64,000 nucleotides of DNA from JANPCX01 sp031431125 (GTDB lineage: Bacteria; Pseudomonadota; Gammaproteobacteria; Burkholderiales; Burkholderiaceae_C), in assembly GCA_031431125.1 (NCBI GenBank), contig JANPCX010000046.1, positions 1 through 64,000 on the forward strand, written 5' to 3'. A program made the position numbers and the translations under genes. Below are positions 53,539-61,995 of this stretch, piece after piece (the stretch's first letter is position 1; each line of letters begins with the position of its first letter). The notes beneath the pieces are model-generated. The model had not been told where the DNA came from. It saw nothing but the letters and a program-made list of their open reading frames with translations, and searched no databases.

Positions 53539-53862
53539 ATGTTTGTTGTCACAGTGTTATTCACAATCGAACCCGCGCACTATGCTGACTTCATGGTCGC
53601 CATGAGAGCCAACGCACGTACCTCGTTGGAGGTCGAAGCTGGATGCCGACAGTTCGACGTGTGCGAGGGCGAGCCGGCCGATTGCCTTGTGTTTTTGTAC
53701 GAGGTGTACGACCGTTCAGACGACTTCAGTGACCATCTGCACGCGGCACATTTCGTGCAGTTCAGTGCGCAAACTTCCGCTTGGGTGAAAGAAAAGGTGG
53801 TGAAGACCTACACCCTACAGCCACACCTGCTGGGCAGCGCAGAAAAGCGCCATGGCCATTGA
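53539..53862 (+). CDS. ABM-family (YgiN/LsrG-like) protein
   Basis: A 107-residue ferredoxin-like fold protein of the antibiotic biosynthesis monooxygenase family, with VVTVLFTIEPAHYADFMVAM and FDVCEGEPADCLVFLYEVYD. Members include quinol monooxygenases and LsrG, an isomerase of a phosphorylated AI-2 derivative. It lies within a sugar-acid operon, so an isomerase or auxiliary role is as likely as a monooxygenase one. It starts four bases after DctM. Confidence 0.8.
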   Translation: MFVVTVLFTIEPAHYADFMVAMRANARTSLEVEAGCRQFDVCEGEPADCLVFLYEVYDRSDDFSDHLHAAHFVQFSAQTSAWVKEKVVKTYTLQPHLLGSAEKRHGH

Positions 53863-55159
53863 GTCGGCGGCCAATGGCCCAACCATGTTGAAGCTCGGTT
53901 GTATTGCCGATGACTACACCGGGGCCACCGACTTGGCCAACAACTTGGTTCGCTCCGGCATGCGTGTGCTGCAGGTTTTCGGCGTGCCCACACAAGCGAT
54001 GCAGACCGATGCCGATGCGGTGGTGGTGGCACTCAAGTCGCGCACCGCACCAGCAGCGGACGCGGTGGCCCAATCGCTCGCGGCTTTGCGTTGGTTGAAT
54101 GCTCAAGGCGCAGCGCAAATTTATTTCAAGTACTGCTCCACGTTTGACAGTGTTTACAGCGGCCCCTCGCGGGGCAATATCGGACCAGTAACCGAAGCCT
54201 TGATGGATGCTTTGGGCGCCGATTTCACCGTGGCCACACCGGCCTTTCCCGACAACCAACGTACCGTGTTCAAGGGGCACCTGTTTGTGGGCGATGCCTT
54301 GCTCGCCGACTCCAGCATGCGCCAGCACCCGCTGACGCCGATGACGGACTCGAACTTGGTGCGCGTGATGCAAGCCCAGTGTTTGCGGACTGTGGGCTTG
54401 ATCGACCACACCGTGGTGGCCCAAGGCGAGGCTGCGGTCATTCAGCGCATCGCGCAATTGCGCCAGCAAGGGGTGGGCATTGCGATTGTTGACGCGCTGT
54501 CGAACGCGGACTTGCTGGTTCTGGGCCGGGCGGTGGCCCATTTGCCCTTGTTGACTGCCGGCTCGGGTTTGGCTTTGGGTTTGCCGGCCAACTTCTCAAT
54601 TCAATGCTCGAGCCGCGCCAGTGCCTTGCCGCCTGTCAGTGGGTTTGCCGCCGTGGTGTCGGGCAGCTGTTCGGTGGCGACGCAAACCCAGGTTCAACAC
54701 TTCATCGATTCGGGTCTTCCTGCTTGGGCAGTCGATCCCATACAACTGGCGGACGGTGTGGATGTGGTGGCCCAGGCCCTGACCTGGGCCGACGCGCATC
54801 TGAACGCGCTGCCGGTGTTGATTTACTCGAGCGCCAGCAGTGCGGCAGTCCTGGCCGCTCAAGAGCGCTTGGGTGCGTGCGCGGCCGGTGAACTTGTCGA
54901 GCAGACCTTGGCCCAGATCGCCAAAGGGTTGGTGCGACGCGGTGTGGGTCAACTCATCGTGGCGGGCGGCGAGACCTCGGGCGCTTGTGTGCAAGCGCTG
55001 GGCATCAATCAAATGCAGATCGGCCCCCAAGCGGCCCCCGGTGTGCCGTGGTGCCGTGGTGCCACAGGGGTCGATGGCCGAGCGGTGCACATTCTGTTGA
55101 AATCCGGAAACTTCGGTGCACCCGATATTTTTTCTCAAGCTTTTAAGGTCTTGTCATGA
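53852..55159 (+). CDS. Four-carbon acid sugar kinase family protein (DUF1537)
   Basis: A 435-residue kinase of the OtnK/DtnK/OiaK family (3-oxo-tetronate kinase and relatives). The N-terminal DUF1537 motif is LGCIADDYTGATDLANNLV. The C-terminal nucleotide-binding part has VAGGETSGACVQALGI. It phosphorylates an acid sugar at the terminal hydroxyl. ATG 53852 overlaps the previous gene by 11 bases; ATG 53885 would begin right at the domain and is also likely. The stop overlaps the aldolase start. Confidence 0.9.
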   Translation: MAIESAANGPTMLKLGCIADDYTGATDLANNLVRSGMRVLQVFGVPTQAMQTDADAVVVALKSRTAPAADAVAQSLAALRWLNAQGAAQIYFKYCSTFDSVYSGPSRGNIGPVTEALMDALGADFTVATPAFPDNQRTVFKGHLFVGDALLADSSMRQHPLTPMTDSNLVRVMQAQCLRTVGLIDHTVVAQGEAAVIQRIAQLRQQGVGIAIVDALSNADLLVLGRAVAHLPLLTAGSGLALGLPANFSIQCSSRASALPPVSGFAAVVSGSCSVATQTQVQHFIDSGLPAWAVDPIQLADGVDVVAQALTWADAHLNALPVLIYSSASSAAVLAAQERLGACAAGELVEQTLAQIAKGLVRRGVGQLIVAGGETSGACVQALGINQMQIGPQAAPGVPWCRGATGVDGRAVHILLKSGNFGAPDIFSQAFKVLS

Positions 55160-55872
55160 ACGCAGCAGCTGGAATGACGGAAACCCAAGCGCGCGACGAA
55201 ATCTGCCGTGTCGGCCAGAGTTTGTTCGCACGGGGTTATGTGCATGCGACAGCGGGCAACATCAGTGTTCGTTTGGATGAAGACGCCGGTGGCGGTTATC
55301 TCATCACACCGAGCGACGCTTGCCTGGGCTATTTGGAACCCCAGCGTTTGGCGCGGCTCGACCACGCAGGCCAGCACCTCAGCGGGGACCAACCCAGCAA
55401 AACCGTCCCTTTGCACCAGAGAATTTATTCAACAACCGCCGCAGCTGGCGAAGGCGCGCGCTGTGTCATTCACACCCACAGCACTTATTGCGTCGCGCTG
55501 ACCTTACAAGCCGAGGGTGGTGCTTTGCGTCTTGAATTGGACCAGGAATTGCTGCCTGCGATCACGCCCTACTTTGTGATGAAAGTCGGCCATGTGCCGC
55601 TGATCCCCTACGACTTGCCCGGCGCCGTGTCAACGGCTGCCCGCGTTCAACAGGCGATAGAACGTTATGCGGTCCGTGGTTTGTTGCTTCGCGCTGTCAT
55701 GCTGGAGCGTTTGGGGCCCAATGTTTGGCACCACACACCCGCCCAAACCATGGCTGTGTTGGAAGAGTTGGAAGAGACTGCCAAGTTGTTTTTCCTCGGC
55801 CACCAGTCAGCCTTGGCGCTGAACGAAGACCAATTGCAACCATTGCGGGGAAAATTCGGCGCACGCTGGTGA
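55156..55872 (+). CDS. Class II aldolase/adducin family protein (OtnC-like)
   Basis: A 238-residue class II aldolase. The N-terminal substrate loop is GYVHATAGNISVRLDEDAGG; the zinc site has HTHSTYCVAL and the family's downstream His. In tetronate pathways OtnC decarboxylates 3-oxo-tetronate 4-phosphate to dihydroxyacetone phosphate. It overlaps the kinase gene by four bases (ATGA) and is the last gene of the operon. It could also be a sugar-phosphate aldolase. Confidence 0.88.
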   Translation: MNAAAGMTETQARDEICRVGQSLFARGYVHATAGNISVRLDEDAGGGYLITPSDACLGYLEPQRLARLDHAGQHLSGDQPSKTVPLHQRIYSTTAAAGEGARCVIHTHSTYCVALTLQAEGGALRLELDQELLPAITPYFVMKVGHVPLIPYDLPGAVSTAARVQQAIERYAVRGLLLRAVMLERLGPNVWHHTPAQTMAVLEELEETAKLFFLGHQSALALNEDQLQPLRGKFGARW

Positions 55873-55957
55873 ACAGCGCGCCGCGCCAACACATCAAGCC
55901 AGCGTGTGTGTCGGAGCGCTCAAAGTGCAAGGCAGGGGCGCGCATCAATCGGAGCCA

Positions 55958-57199
55958 TCATGGCAGCCCGATTGGGTCCGCTGAATCCTGGATCGTTTTC
56001 TTGAACGGCCCTCGCTCTTCCAACTCATTCACATAGTCGGCGATTCCGGCACCCTCACGCGCCAGAAAATCAGCCACGGCCTGCGCAAACTCTGGGTGTG
56101 CCAACCAATGCGCAGAAGCCGTCTCCACCGGCAACAAACCCCGCGCCATTTTGTGTTCGCCTTGCGCGCCGCCTTCAAAGCGGCGAAAACCTTGGTTCAA
56201 ACACCAGATGAGCGGCTGGTAGTAGCAGGCTTCAAAGTGCAGACAGGGCACGTGGTCCACCGCGCCCCAATAGCGGCCATAGGCGACGCCTTGTTCGGTG
56301 TCGATGGCGACCAGGGATGCGGCGATGCGTTCACCTCCACGCCGGGCCACAAACATCAACCACTGCTGGGGCATATCGCTTGCCATGCGGGCGAAGAAGT
56401 CGCGGCTGAGGTAGGGCGTGGAGTGGTGGGCTTGGTAGGTGGTTTGGTAGCAGCGGTAGAAAAAATCCCAGTCGGCCTCAGAAATGGCTGATCCTTCCAA
56501 CACGTCGAAGACGATGCCAGCGTCGGCGACCTTGCGGCGTTCTTGTTGGATTTTTTTGCGCTTCTCGCGCTGCAGGCTGGCGAGAAAGGCTTCGAAGTGG
56601 GGCCAGCGGCGAGTGGGGCTTGCCGGGTTGTCGACGGTGTCGGGGTCTTGCCAATGGAATTGCACGCCGCGTCTGAGCATCCAGCCGGCATCGATGGCGG
56701 CCTGTTGATCGGTGGCATCCAAGTACAACAAGTGCACGGACGAGGCGCCCAGCTCGTGTGCGAGTTGGGGCAGTACCTGTAGCAGCAGGGCGCGTGATGT
56801 CTCGTCCGTGGCCATCAAACGGGTGCCGGGCACGGGGGTGAAAGGCACGGCACCCAGCAGCTTGGGGTAGTAGCGCAGACCATGCCGCTGGTAGGCCTCG
56901 GCCCAGGCCCAGTCGAACACATACTCGCCGTAGGAGTGGTCCTTCAGGTAAAGCAAACAGGCGGCCACCAATTGCTCACCCCGGAACACACAGACAAACC
57001 GCGGATGCCAACCGGTGGCGGGCACTGCGCTTTGGGAGGCGTGCAGTGCGGCGAGGTATTCATGCCGCAAGAAGGGCGTGGGCTGGGCCTGCTGGGCCAG
57101 CAGCGCGTTCCAGGCCGCAGCGTCCAGAGCGCACGGGTCGTCAAACACTCGAATAACATCGGCTCCTTCGTTGGTATTTTTTGAGGACGCTGTCTGCAT
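55958..57199 (-). CDS. COG3146 GNAT-like acetyltransferase
   Basis: A 413-residue protein of the COG3146 (DUF482) family, related to the GNAT/FemX peptidyltransferases. It includes PTPFLRHEYLAALHAS at the N-terminus, WDFFYRCYQTTYQAHHSTPYL in the middle and HFEACYYQPLIWCLNQGFR at the C-terminus. The function is not settled; a lipid-A or peptidoglycan modifying acyl- or aminoacyl-transfer has been suggested for relatives. Its ATG (57197-57199) abuts the nadE ATG, in CATATG. Two remnants lie at 39.9 and 46.0 kb. Confidence 0.85.
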   Translation of the reverse strand: MQTASSKNTNEGADVIRVFDDPCALDAAAWNALLAQQAQPTPFLRHEYLAALHASQSAVPATGWHPRFVCVFRGEQLVAACLLYLKDHSYGEYVFDWAWAEAYQRHGLRYYPKLLGAVPFTPVPGTRLMATDETSRALLLQVLPQLAHELGASSVHLLYLDATDQQAAIDAGWMLRRGVQFHWQDPDTVDNPASPTRRWPHFEAFLASLQREKRKKIQQERRKVADAGIVFDVLEGSAISEADWDFFYRCYQTTYQAHHSTPYLSRDFFARMASDMPQQWLMFVARRGGERIAASLVAIDTEQGVAYGRYWGAVDHVPCLHFEACYYQPLIWCLNQGFRRFEGGAQGEHKMARGLLPVETASAHWLAHPEFAQAVADFLAREGAGIADYVNELEERGPFKKTIQDSADPIGLP

Positions 57200-58909
57200 A
57201 TGACTTCCGGTGTGGTTCAAGTGGCGTTGGCGCAAATCAATGTCACCGTGGGTGATTTGGCGGGCAATGCGGCCAAAATCGTTGAATTCTCCAGGCGAGC
57301 CCATGCCCTGGGTGCGCGTGTGGTGTTAACACCCGAGCTGAGCCTGTGTGGATATCCGCCTGAAGACCTGCTGCTGCGTCCCGCCTTCATGCAGGGCTGC
57401 GCGCAGGCGCTGCGCGATTGTGCGGCTGCTTTGGCCGACCTGACGGACTTGTTTGTGGTGGTGGGGCACCCCCACCAGCGCGGCGAGGTGGGCGACCTGC
57501 GTTCCAAATCCCATGCCGTTCCATTGCGCCACAACGCCGCATCGGTACTGAATGCCGGACGCATCACCGCCACCTACAACAAACGTGAGCTGCCCAACTA
57601 CCAGGTGTTCGACGAGCGACGCTACTTTGCGTCGGGCCGCGCTTTGGGCAGCGTTTTGGGCAATAACGCAGGTGAGGGCGCGGTGGTCTTCGAGGTTGGC
57701 GGTTTGCGTTTTGGAATTTTGATTTGTGAGGATGCCTGGTTTGACGAACCCGCCGCCGCCGCCAAAGCAGCGGGCGCCGATGTGTTGTGCGTGCTCAATG
57801 CGTCGCCCTTTCATTTGGGCAAGGTGGCAGAACGTGAAGCACGCATGGCCGAGCGGGCGCGTGTCTCGCAAACGCCGCTGCTTTATGCCCACCTCACCGG
57901 TGGACAAGACGAAGTGGTGTTTGATGGCGCGTCGTTTGCGTTGAATGCCGACGGCACGGTCGGTGCGCGTGCAGCCATGTTTGAAGAAGCCTTGACCTTG
58001 GTGCAGGTGTCCAAAACCCACGCTCTCGGTTCTATTGACGAAGTGCCCAGCGTGCACGCGCAGGCTTGGTCAGCTTTGGTCACGGGCGTGCGCGACTATG
58101 TCGGCAAGAACGGTTTCCCTGGCGCCCTGATCGGCCTGTCCGGCGGCATTGATTCGGCCGTGGTGCTGGCCATTGCCGTGGACGCGCTGGGCGCCGACAA
58201 GGTGAGGGCGGTGATGATGCCCTCGCCCTATACCGCCAGCATCTCTTGTGAAGACGCGCGCGACATGGCCCGGCGCTTGAAAGTGCGTTACGACGAGCTG
58301 TCCATCACGCCCATGTTTGAAGCCTTCAAAGCCGGTTTGCAGCAAGAGTTCGCGGGCCGGGCCGAGGACACCACCGAAGAAAACATCCAGGCCCGGGTGC
58401 GTGGCACCTTGCTGATGGCCTTGTCCAACAAGTTCGGTTCCATCGTGCTGACCACCGGCAACAAAAGTGAAATGGCCACGGGCTACTGCACTTTGTATGG
58501 CGACATGGCGGGCGGTTTTGCCGTCATCAAAGACGTGGCCAAAACCTTGGTGTACGAGTTGGCGCAGTGGAAAAATGAACAAACCGCCAACGCACCGAAT
58601 GGTGAGTGGATTCCCCGGCGCATCATCACCCGTCCCCCGTCTGCCGAACTGCGCCCCGACCAAACCGACCAAGACAGCCTGCCGCCCTACGAGGTGCTGG
58701 ACGCCATCTTGCAGCGTTACATGGAAGAAGACCAAAGCATCGAGCAGATCGTGGCGGCGGGATTCAATGTGGCCGATGTGGAACGGGTGACCCGGCTCAT
58801 CAAAATCAATGAGTACAAACGCCGCCAAGCCCCCGTCGGAATCCGCATCACCCACCGGGCTTTCGGGCGCGATTGGCGCTACCCCATCACCTCGCGTTTT
58901 CGCGCATAG
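57200..58909 (+). CDS. nadE: Glutamine-dependent NAD+ synthetase
   Basis: A 569-residue enzyme that converts deamido-NAD to NAD with ATP, using ammonia from glutamine. The N-terminal nitrilase-type glutaminase has Glu in LTPELSLCGYP, Lys in YNKRELPNYQ and Cys in LICEDAWF. The C-terminal synthetase has the P-loop SGGIDSAVVLAI near residue 315. This is the long two-domain form. ATG 57200 abuts the divergent gene's start; GAGGA lies about 12 bases upstream. Confidence 0.95.
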   Translation: MTSGVVQVALAQINVTVGDLAGNAAKIVEFSRRAHALGARVVLTPELSLCGYPPEDLLLRPAFMQGCAQALRDCAAALADLTDLFVVVGHPHQRGEVGDLRSKSHAVPLRHNAASVLNAGRITATYNKRELPNYQVFDERRYFASGRALGSVLGNNAGEGAVVFEVGGLRFGILICEDAWFDEPAAAAKAAGADVLCVLNASPFHLGKVAEREARMAERARVSQTPLLYAHLTGGQDEVVFDGASFALNADGTVGARAAMFEEALTLVQVSKTHALGSIDEVPSVHAQAWSALVTGVRDYVGKNGFPGALIGLSGGIDSAVVLAIAVDALGADKVRAVMMPSPYTASISCEDARDMARRLKVRYDELSITPMFEAFKAGLQQEFAGRAEDTTEENIQARVRGTLLMALSNKFGSIVLTTGNKSEMATGYCTLYGDMAGGFAVIKDVAKTLVYELAQWKNEQTANAPNGEWIPRRIITRPPSAELRPDQTDQDSLPPYEVLDAILQRYMEEDQSIEQIVAAGFNVADVERVTRLIKINEYKRRQAPVGIRITHRAFGRDWRYPITSRFRA

Positions 58910-58965
58910 CTTTGCCCACATCCAGGCCCTAGACTGCTTAGAACAATTCAAACACCGGAGACACC

Positions 58966-59304
58966 ATGAAACAAATCACCTCCATCATCAAACCCTTCAA
59001 ACTCGAAGAAGTGCGTGAAACCTTGGCCGCTGTTGGCGTCACTGGTTTGACCGTGACCGAAGTCAAAGGCTTCGGCCGCCAAAAAGGCCACACCGAGCTT
59101 TACCGCGGCGCGGAGTATGTGGTGGACTTTTTGCCCAAGGTGAAAGTGGAAGTGGTCGTGAAAGACGAAGACGTGGACCGCTGCATCGAAGCCATCATCA
59201 AAGCCGCGAAGACGGGCAAGATCGGAGACGGAAAAATTTTCGTCACCAATGTGGAGCAGGTGGTGCGGATTCGCACGGGCGAGACCAACGAGGCGGCGGT
59301 TTAG
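58966..59304 (+). CDS. P-II family nitrogen regulatory protein
   Basis: A 112-residue P-II protein. The T-loop reads TELYRGAEYVVDFLP, with Tyr51 as the uridylylation site, and the C-terminal ATP-binding part is KTGKIGDGKIFV. It senses 2-oxoglutarate and ATP/ADP and controls glutamine synthetase or AmtB. It follows nadE by 56 bases, an arrangement that joins NAD synthesis to nitrogen status. No amtB or glnA is in the window, so GlnB or GlnK cannot be told apart. Confidence 0.95.
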   Translation: MKQITSIIKPFKLEEVRETLAAVGVTGLTVTEVKGFGRQKGHTELYRGAEYVVDFLPKVKVEVVVKDEDVDRCIEAIIKAAKTGKIGDGKIFVTNVEQVVRIRTGETNEAAV

Positions 59305-59322
59305 CAGCGTGTTTGTCAGCGC

Positions 59323-59910
59323 TCAAATCTGGGTGTAGCTGCTCTGGGGCGTCGAGCTTTGTGCAGACGCTGCCAGTCGGTTCAACAAACGCTCAGCGTC
59401 GTCGTCCACTTGCAGCAGCGCACGCTGCTCACTGCTGACGAAACCTTGTGACGTCGTGTGGTCCATGAAACGCTGCAGGTCGTCAAAGTAGCCGGCCACA
59501 TTGAGCAGGCCCACGGGTTTGTCGTGGTATCCGAGCTGCAGCCAGGTCCAGACCTCAAACAATTCTTCGAGTGTCCCTATACCGCCCGGCAGCGCAAGGA
59601 AAACGTCAGACTCCTGGGCCATCAGCGCTTTGCGCTGGTGCATGGTGTCCACCACATGCAGCTCGGTGATGCCGCTGTGGGCCAACTCCCGGGTTTCCAA
59701 CGCGCGTGGGATCACGCCGAAGACCGTGCCACCACGGGCCAGGGTGGCGTCGGCCACTGTCCCCATCAGGCCCGCATGACCCCCACCGTAGACCAAACGC
59801 GCACCTTGTTGGCCTATCCAAGCACCCACGGCCTGCGCGGCTTGGGCGTAGACGGGTGAAGCACCGGTGCGCGAGCCGCAATAAACACAAATGCTCAGCG
59901 GCTTCGTCAT
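59323..59910 (-). CDS. LOG family protein (cytokinin riboside monophosphate hydrolase-type)
   Basis: A 195-residue protein of the TIGR00730/LOG family. Motifs are CVYCGSRTG, YGGGHAGLMG and the signature PGGIGTLEELFEVWTW. Members cleave nucleoside 5'-monophosphates to the base and ribose phosphate. ATG 59910 overlaps the dgkA stop, giving a coupled pair. Confidence 0.9.
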   Translation of the reverse strand: MTKPLSICVYCGSRTGASPVYAQAAQAVGAWIGQQGARLVYGGGHAGLMGTVADATLARGGTVFGVIPRALETRELAHSGITELHVVDTMHQRKALMAQESDVFLALPGGIGTLEELFEVWTWLQLGYHDKPVGLLNVAGYFDDLQRFMDHTTSQGFVSSEQRALLQVDDDAERLLNRLAASAQSSTPQSSYTQI

Positions 59911-60308
59911 GGCGAGAACCAAATCCAAGGAGGGCCCCAGCGGTTGCCGATGGCAGCGAACCACACAGCCGCACAAAGCAGCAGCGACAGCAAAACCGCT
60001 GCGCTGCCAAAGTCTTTGGCGCGTTTGGACAAGTCGTGCAGTTCAAACGACACCCGGTCGACCACGGCTTCAACCGCCGAGTTGAGCAGTTCCACCACCA
60101 AGACGATGATGGCCACGCCGGCAAGCAGGCTCACCTCGATCCAATTTCGTCCGACCCAAAACGCGGCAGGAACCAGCAGCACCGCCAACCACACCTCCTG
60201 GCGAAAGGCGCTTTCATTGCGGTAGGCCGCTTTCAGCCCCGACCATGAATACCCCGCAGCGTGAACGACGCGGCTGAGTCCTGTGCGGCCTTTGTGCGGG
60301 TTGCTCAC
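59907..60308 (-). CDS. dgkA: Diacylglycerol kinase
   Basis: A 133-residue membrane protein of the bacterial DgkA family with three helices. Motifs include KAAYRNESAFRQE (N-terminal amphipathic helix), LLNSAVEAVVDRVSFE with the catalytic Glu, and KRAKDFGSAAVLL. It recycles diacylglycerol from phospholipid and glucan (MDO) synthesis. The stop overlaps the LOG gene start and its own start overlaps the RDD gene stop. Confidence 0.93.
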   Translation of the reverse strand: MSNPHKGRTGLSRVVHAAGYSWSGLKAAYRNESAFRQEVWLAVLLVPAAFWVGRNWIEVSLLAGVAIIVLVVELLNSAVEAVVDRVSFELHDLSKRAKDFGSAAVLLSLLLCAAVWFAAIGNRWGPPWIWFSP

Positions 60309-60868
60309 AGCGGTTTTTTCCTGGGTGGTGGACGGTAGGTGACCAGTTGCGTGCCGCAGAGCAAGTCATGCCAGAACTGGCGACGCGGATGCAAACACGC
60401 AAGCAGGGCATAGGTCAGCACGCCCGCGAAGAGCAAGCCGAAGGTTTGTGCCGGGGTGGTCTGGGCCATCCACGCAAAAAACAAAGCCGGAGCGAACCAA
60501 ATCCAACTAAGCAGGTAGCGGGCCGTGCAACGCAGTTGGGAGGGGGGGCGGTTGTTCATGTCCAACAGGCGAATATGCCAGGCTTTCATGGCAACCGTTT
60601 GACCGCTGCGAGACCAAAACCACACGAAATAGATGCCCAACAGTAAAAACAAAAACGCCTGCAAGCCGTGGCGCCCGACCAGAGCGTGTTTTTGCTGAGT
60701 GAGGCTAGAGAACAAATAGCCACCGATCATGAGCACGCCAAACAGCAACACACCCTCGTAAGTGAAACAAGCCAATCGCCGGGCGATACCCGGGGTTTCA
60801 GTGGGAGATGGGGTGTCGGGGGCGAGCGAAACAGTGGCGTTTGAAGGTTCGGGCGCGGAGGTGGCCAT
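60305..60868 (-). CDS. RDD family membrane protein
   Basis: A 187-residue protein with four hydrophobic helices and the RDD motif set (GIARRLACFTYEGVLLFGVL, where Arg and Asp sites mark the family; here the Asp position is a Glu or Phe/Glu variant). The function is unknown. It starts a minus-strand transcript that continues into dgkA and the LOG gene. Confidence 0.75.
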   Translation of the reverse strand: MATSAPEPSNATVSLAPDTPSPTETPGIARRLACFTYEGVLLFGVLMIGGYLFSSLTQQKHALVGRHGLQAFLFLLLGIYFVWFWSRSGQTVAMKAWHIRLLDMNNRPPSQLRCTARYLLSWIWFAPALFFAWMAQTTPAQTFGLLFAGVLTYALLACLHPRRQFWHDLLCGTQLVTYRPPPRKKPL

Positions 60869-61163
60869 GGGACATCAGTGGGGGCAAAGAAGCCCCAATT
60901 CAACAAGGTGCCACATGCTACAGGGCTGATGGCAAAAGCCGTTGCCTGAACCCTTGAGATGGACCGGTTAAAGCGGCGCCGAAAAAGTCCCCGCGAGAGC
61001 GGAAGGTTTCCATTGGGGATGGGATACAAGGCCTTCATCACAAAAAGTGCCGGAGCCATAGCTCCGCTGTGGCGAGGACTTTCAACGGCGAGTGGCGAAC
61101 AGAGTCAAAAGCGACCGTCCCAAGCGAGCCTTGCGCTCCGCGAGCGACTTTTTCAGCGTCGCC
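60869..61163. other. Intergenic region between DUF3106 and RDD genes
   Basis: About 295 bases. A short open frame in the minus direction (61082-61276) ends in a Lys/Arg-rich tail but overlaps the DUF3106 gene and has no support. The only clear element is the hairpin described at 61042-61068. Confidence 0.5.
61042..61068 (-). terminator. Rho-independent terminator of the DUF3106 operon
   Basis: Read on the minus strand, the stem CGGAGC / GCTCCG with a four-base loop (61051-61066) is followed within a few bases by TTTTT (61043-61047). It sits downstream of the DUF3106 gene and upstream of the RDD gene. Confidence 0.7.
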
Positions 61164-61991
61164 TTAAGGTCGTTCCAGCGCTTCGGTCGATGCGGTGGCT
61201 GTGTAAATGGCGGCCGCTTGCGGGCCACGGCGTGGCAGCAGGGTTTTGGGGTCGACGAACTCGGGTGTTGTCGCAATTTTCGGTAATCCCACCTGCTGGT
61301 GCAGCGGTGGAGATGGCTTTTTGGTCAACAAGGTGGTGGTTGCCCCATAACTCGGGTGCACCAAGGTGGACGCAATCGGCGTTGGTGGGATCGCAAAGGT
61401 CGGGTTTGTGACGATTTTCGATTTTTTGTCGGCGTCGACAACTTTGGCGCTGCGTGAGCCCGAGGTCAGCGACGCGTTAGGCGGACCGGGCGGTTGCACT
61501 TTGCGGCTGTCTGCCAGTTGCCGCTTTTCGTCCTCTGGCAAGGCCTGATAGGCCTTCCACTGGGCCTGGCGCATCTCGGGGTTGACTTGTTTGGCTTCTT
61601 GAAAATTAAGCCGCGCGATACCGCGTTCGGCGGGGCCCAACATCACCCACTCCGCCATGCGCAATTGAACGCGCGCGCGTTCATCCTCAGGCATGGCTGG
61701 CATGCGCTGTGCGATCCCTATCCATTTGAGTTTTCGGTCTGCGGTGATCGTCGTCCAGACGGTCTCCAGCGGCGCAAGCGACTGCCGCTGCGTTCGGTTC
61801 AGATCACGCCAGCGTGGCCCTTGCTCGGCGGCGGGTGCGGCTTTGGCCGTGGTGGTTTGTGCGGTGACGGCGCTGCCGGCCCCCAAAAAACCACTCGCCC
61901 CGAGCAACACAAGCAGCATGCAGCCGCCGACCCGCCACGCCCATGATGGCTTTGGGGTGAACGACGACGGATGGCGGGCTGTCACGAGCAA
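61164..61991 (-). CDS. DUF3106 domain protein
   Basis: A 275-residue protein. A hydrophobic helix (residues about 18-35, CMLLVLLGASGFLGAG) acts as a signal or anchor. The conserved DUF3106 part follows (WRDLNRTQRQSLAPLETVW; PEDERARVQLRMAEW), then a Pro/Lys-rich tail. TTG 61991 is chosen because AGGAG (62000-62004) lies eight bases before it. It is the third gene of the sigma operon. The function is unknown. Confidence 0.75.
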   Translation of the reverse strand: MLVTARHPSSFTPKPSWAWRVGGCMLLVLLGASGFLGAGSAVTAQTTTAKAAPAAEQGPRWRDLNRTQRQSLAPLETVWTTITADRKLKWIGIAQRMPAMPEDERARVQLRMAEWVMLGPAERGIARLNFQEAKQVNPEMRQAQWKAYQALPEDEKRQLADSRKVQPPGPPNASLTSGSRSAKVVDADKKSKIVTNPTFAIPPTPIASTLVHPSYGATTTLLTKKPSPPLHQQVGLPKIATTPEFVDPKTLLPRRGPQAAAIYTATASTEALERP

Positions 61992-61995
61992 GGAG

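Noticed and set aside
61082..61276. 64-residue minus-strand frame after the DUF3106 gene
   Set aside because: It overlaps the DUF3106 end in another frame and has no conserved features; only its Lys/Arg tail looked gene-like.
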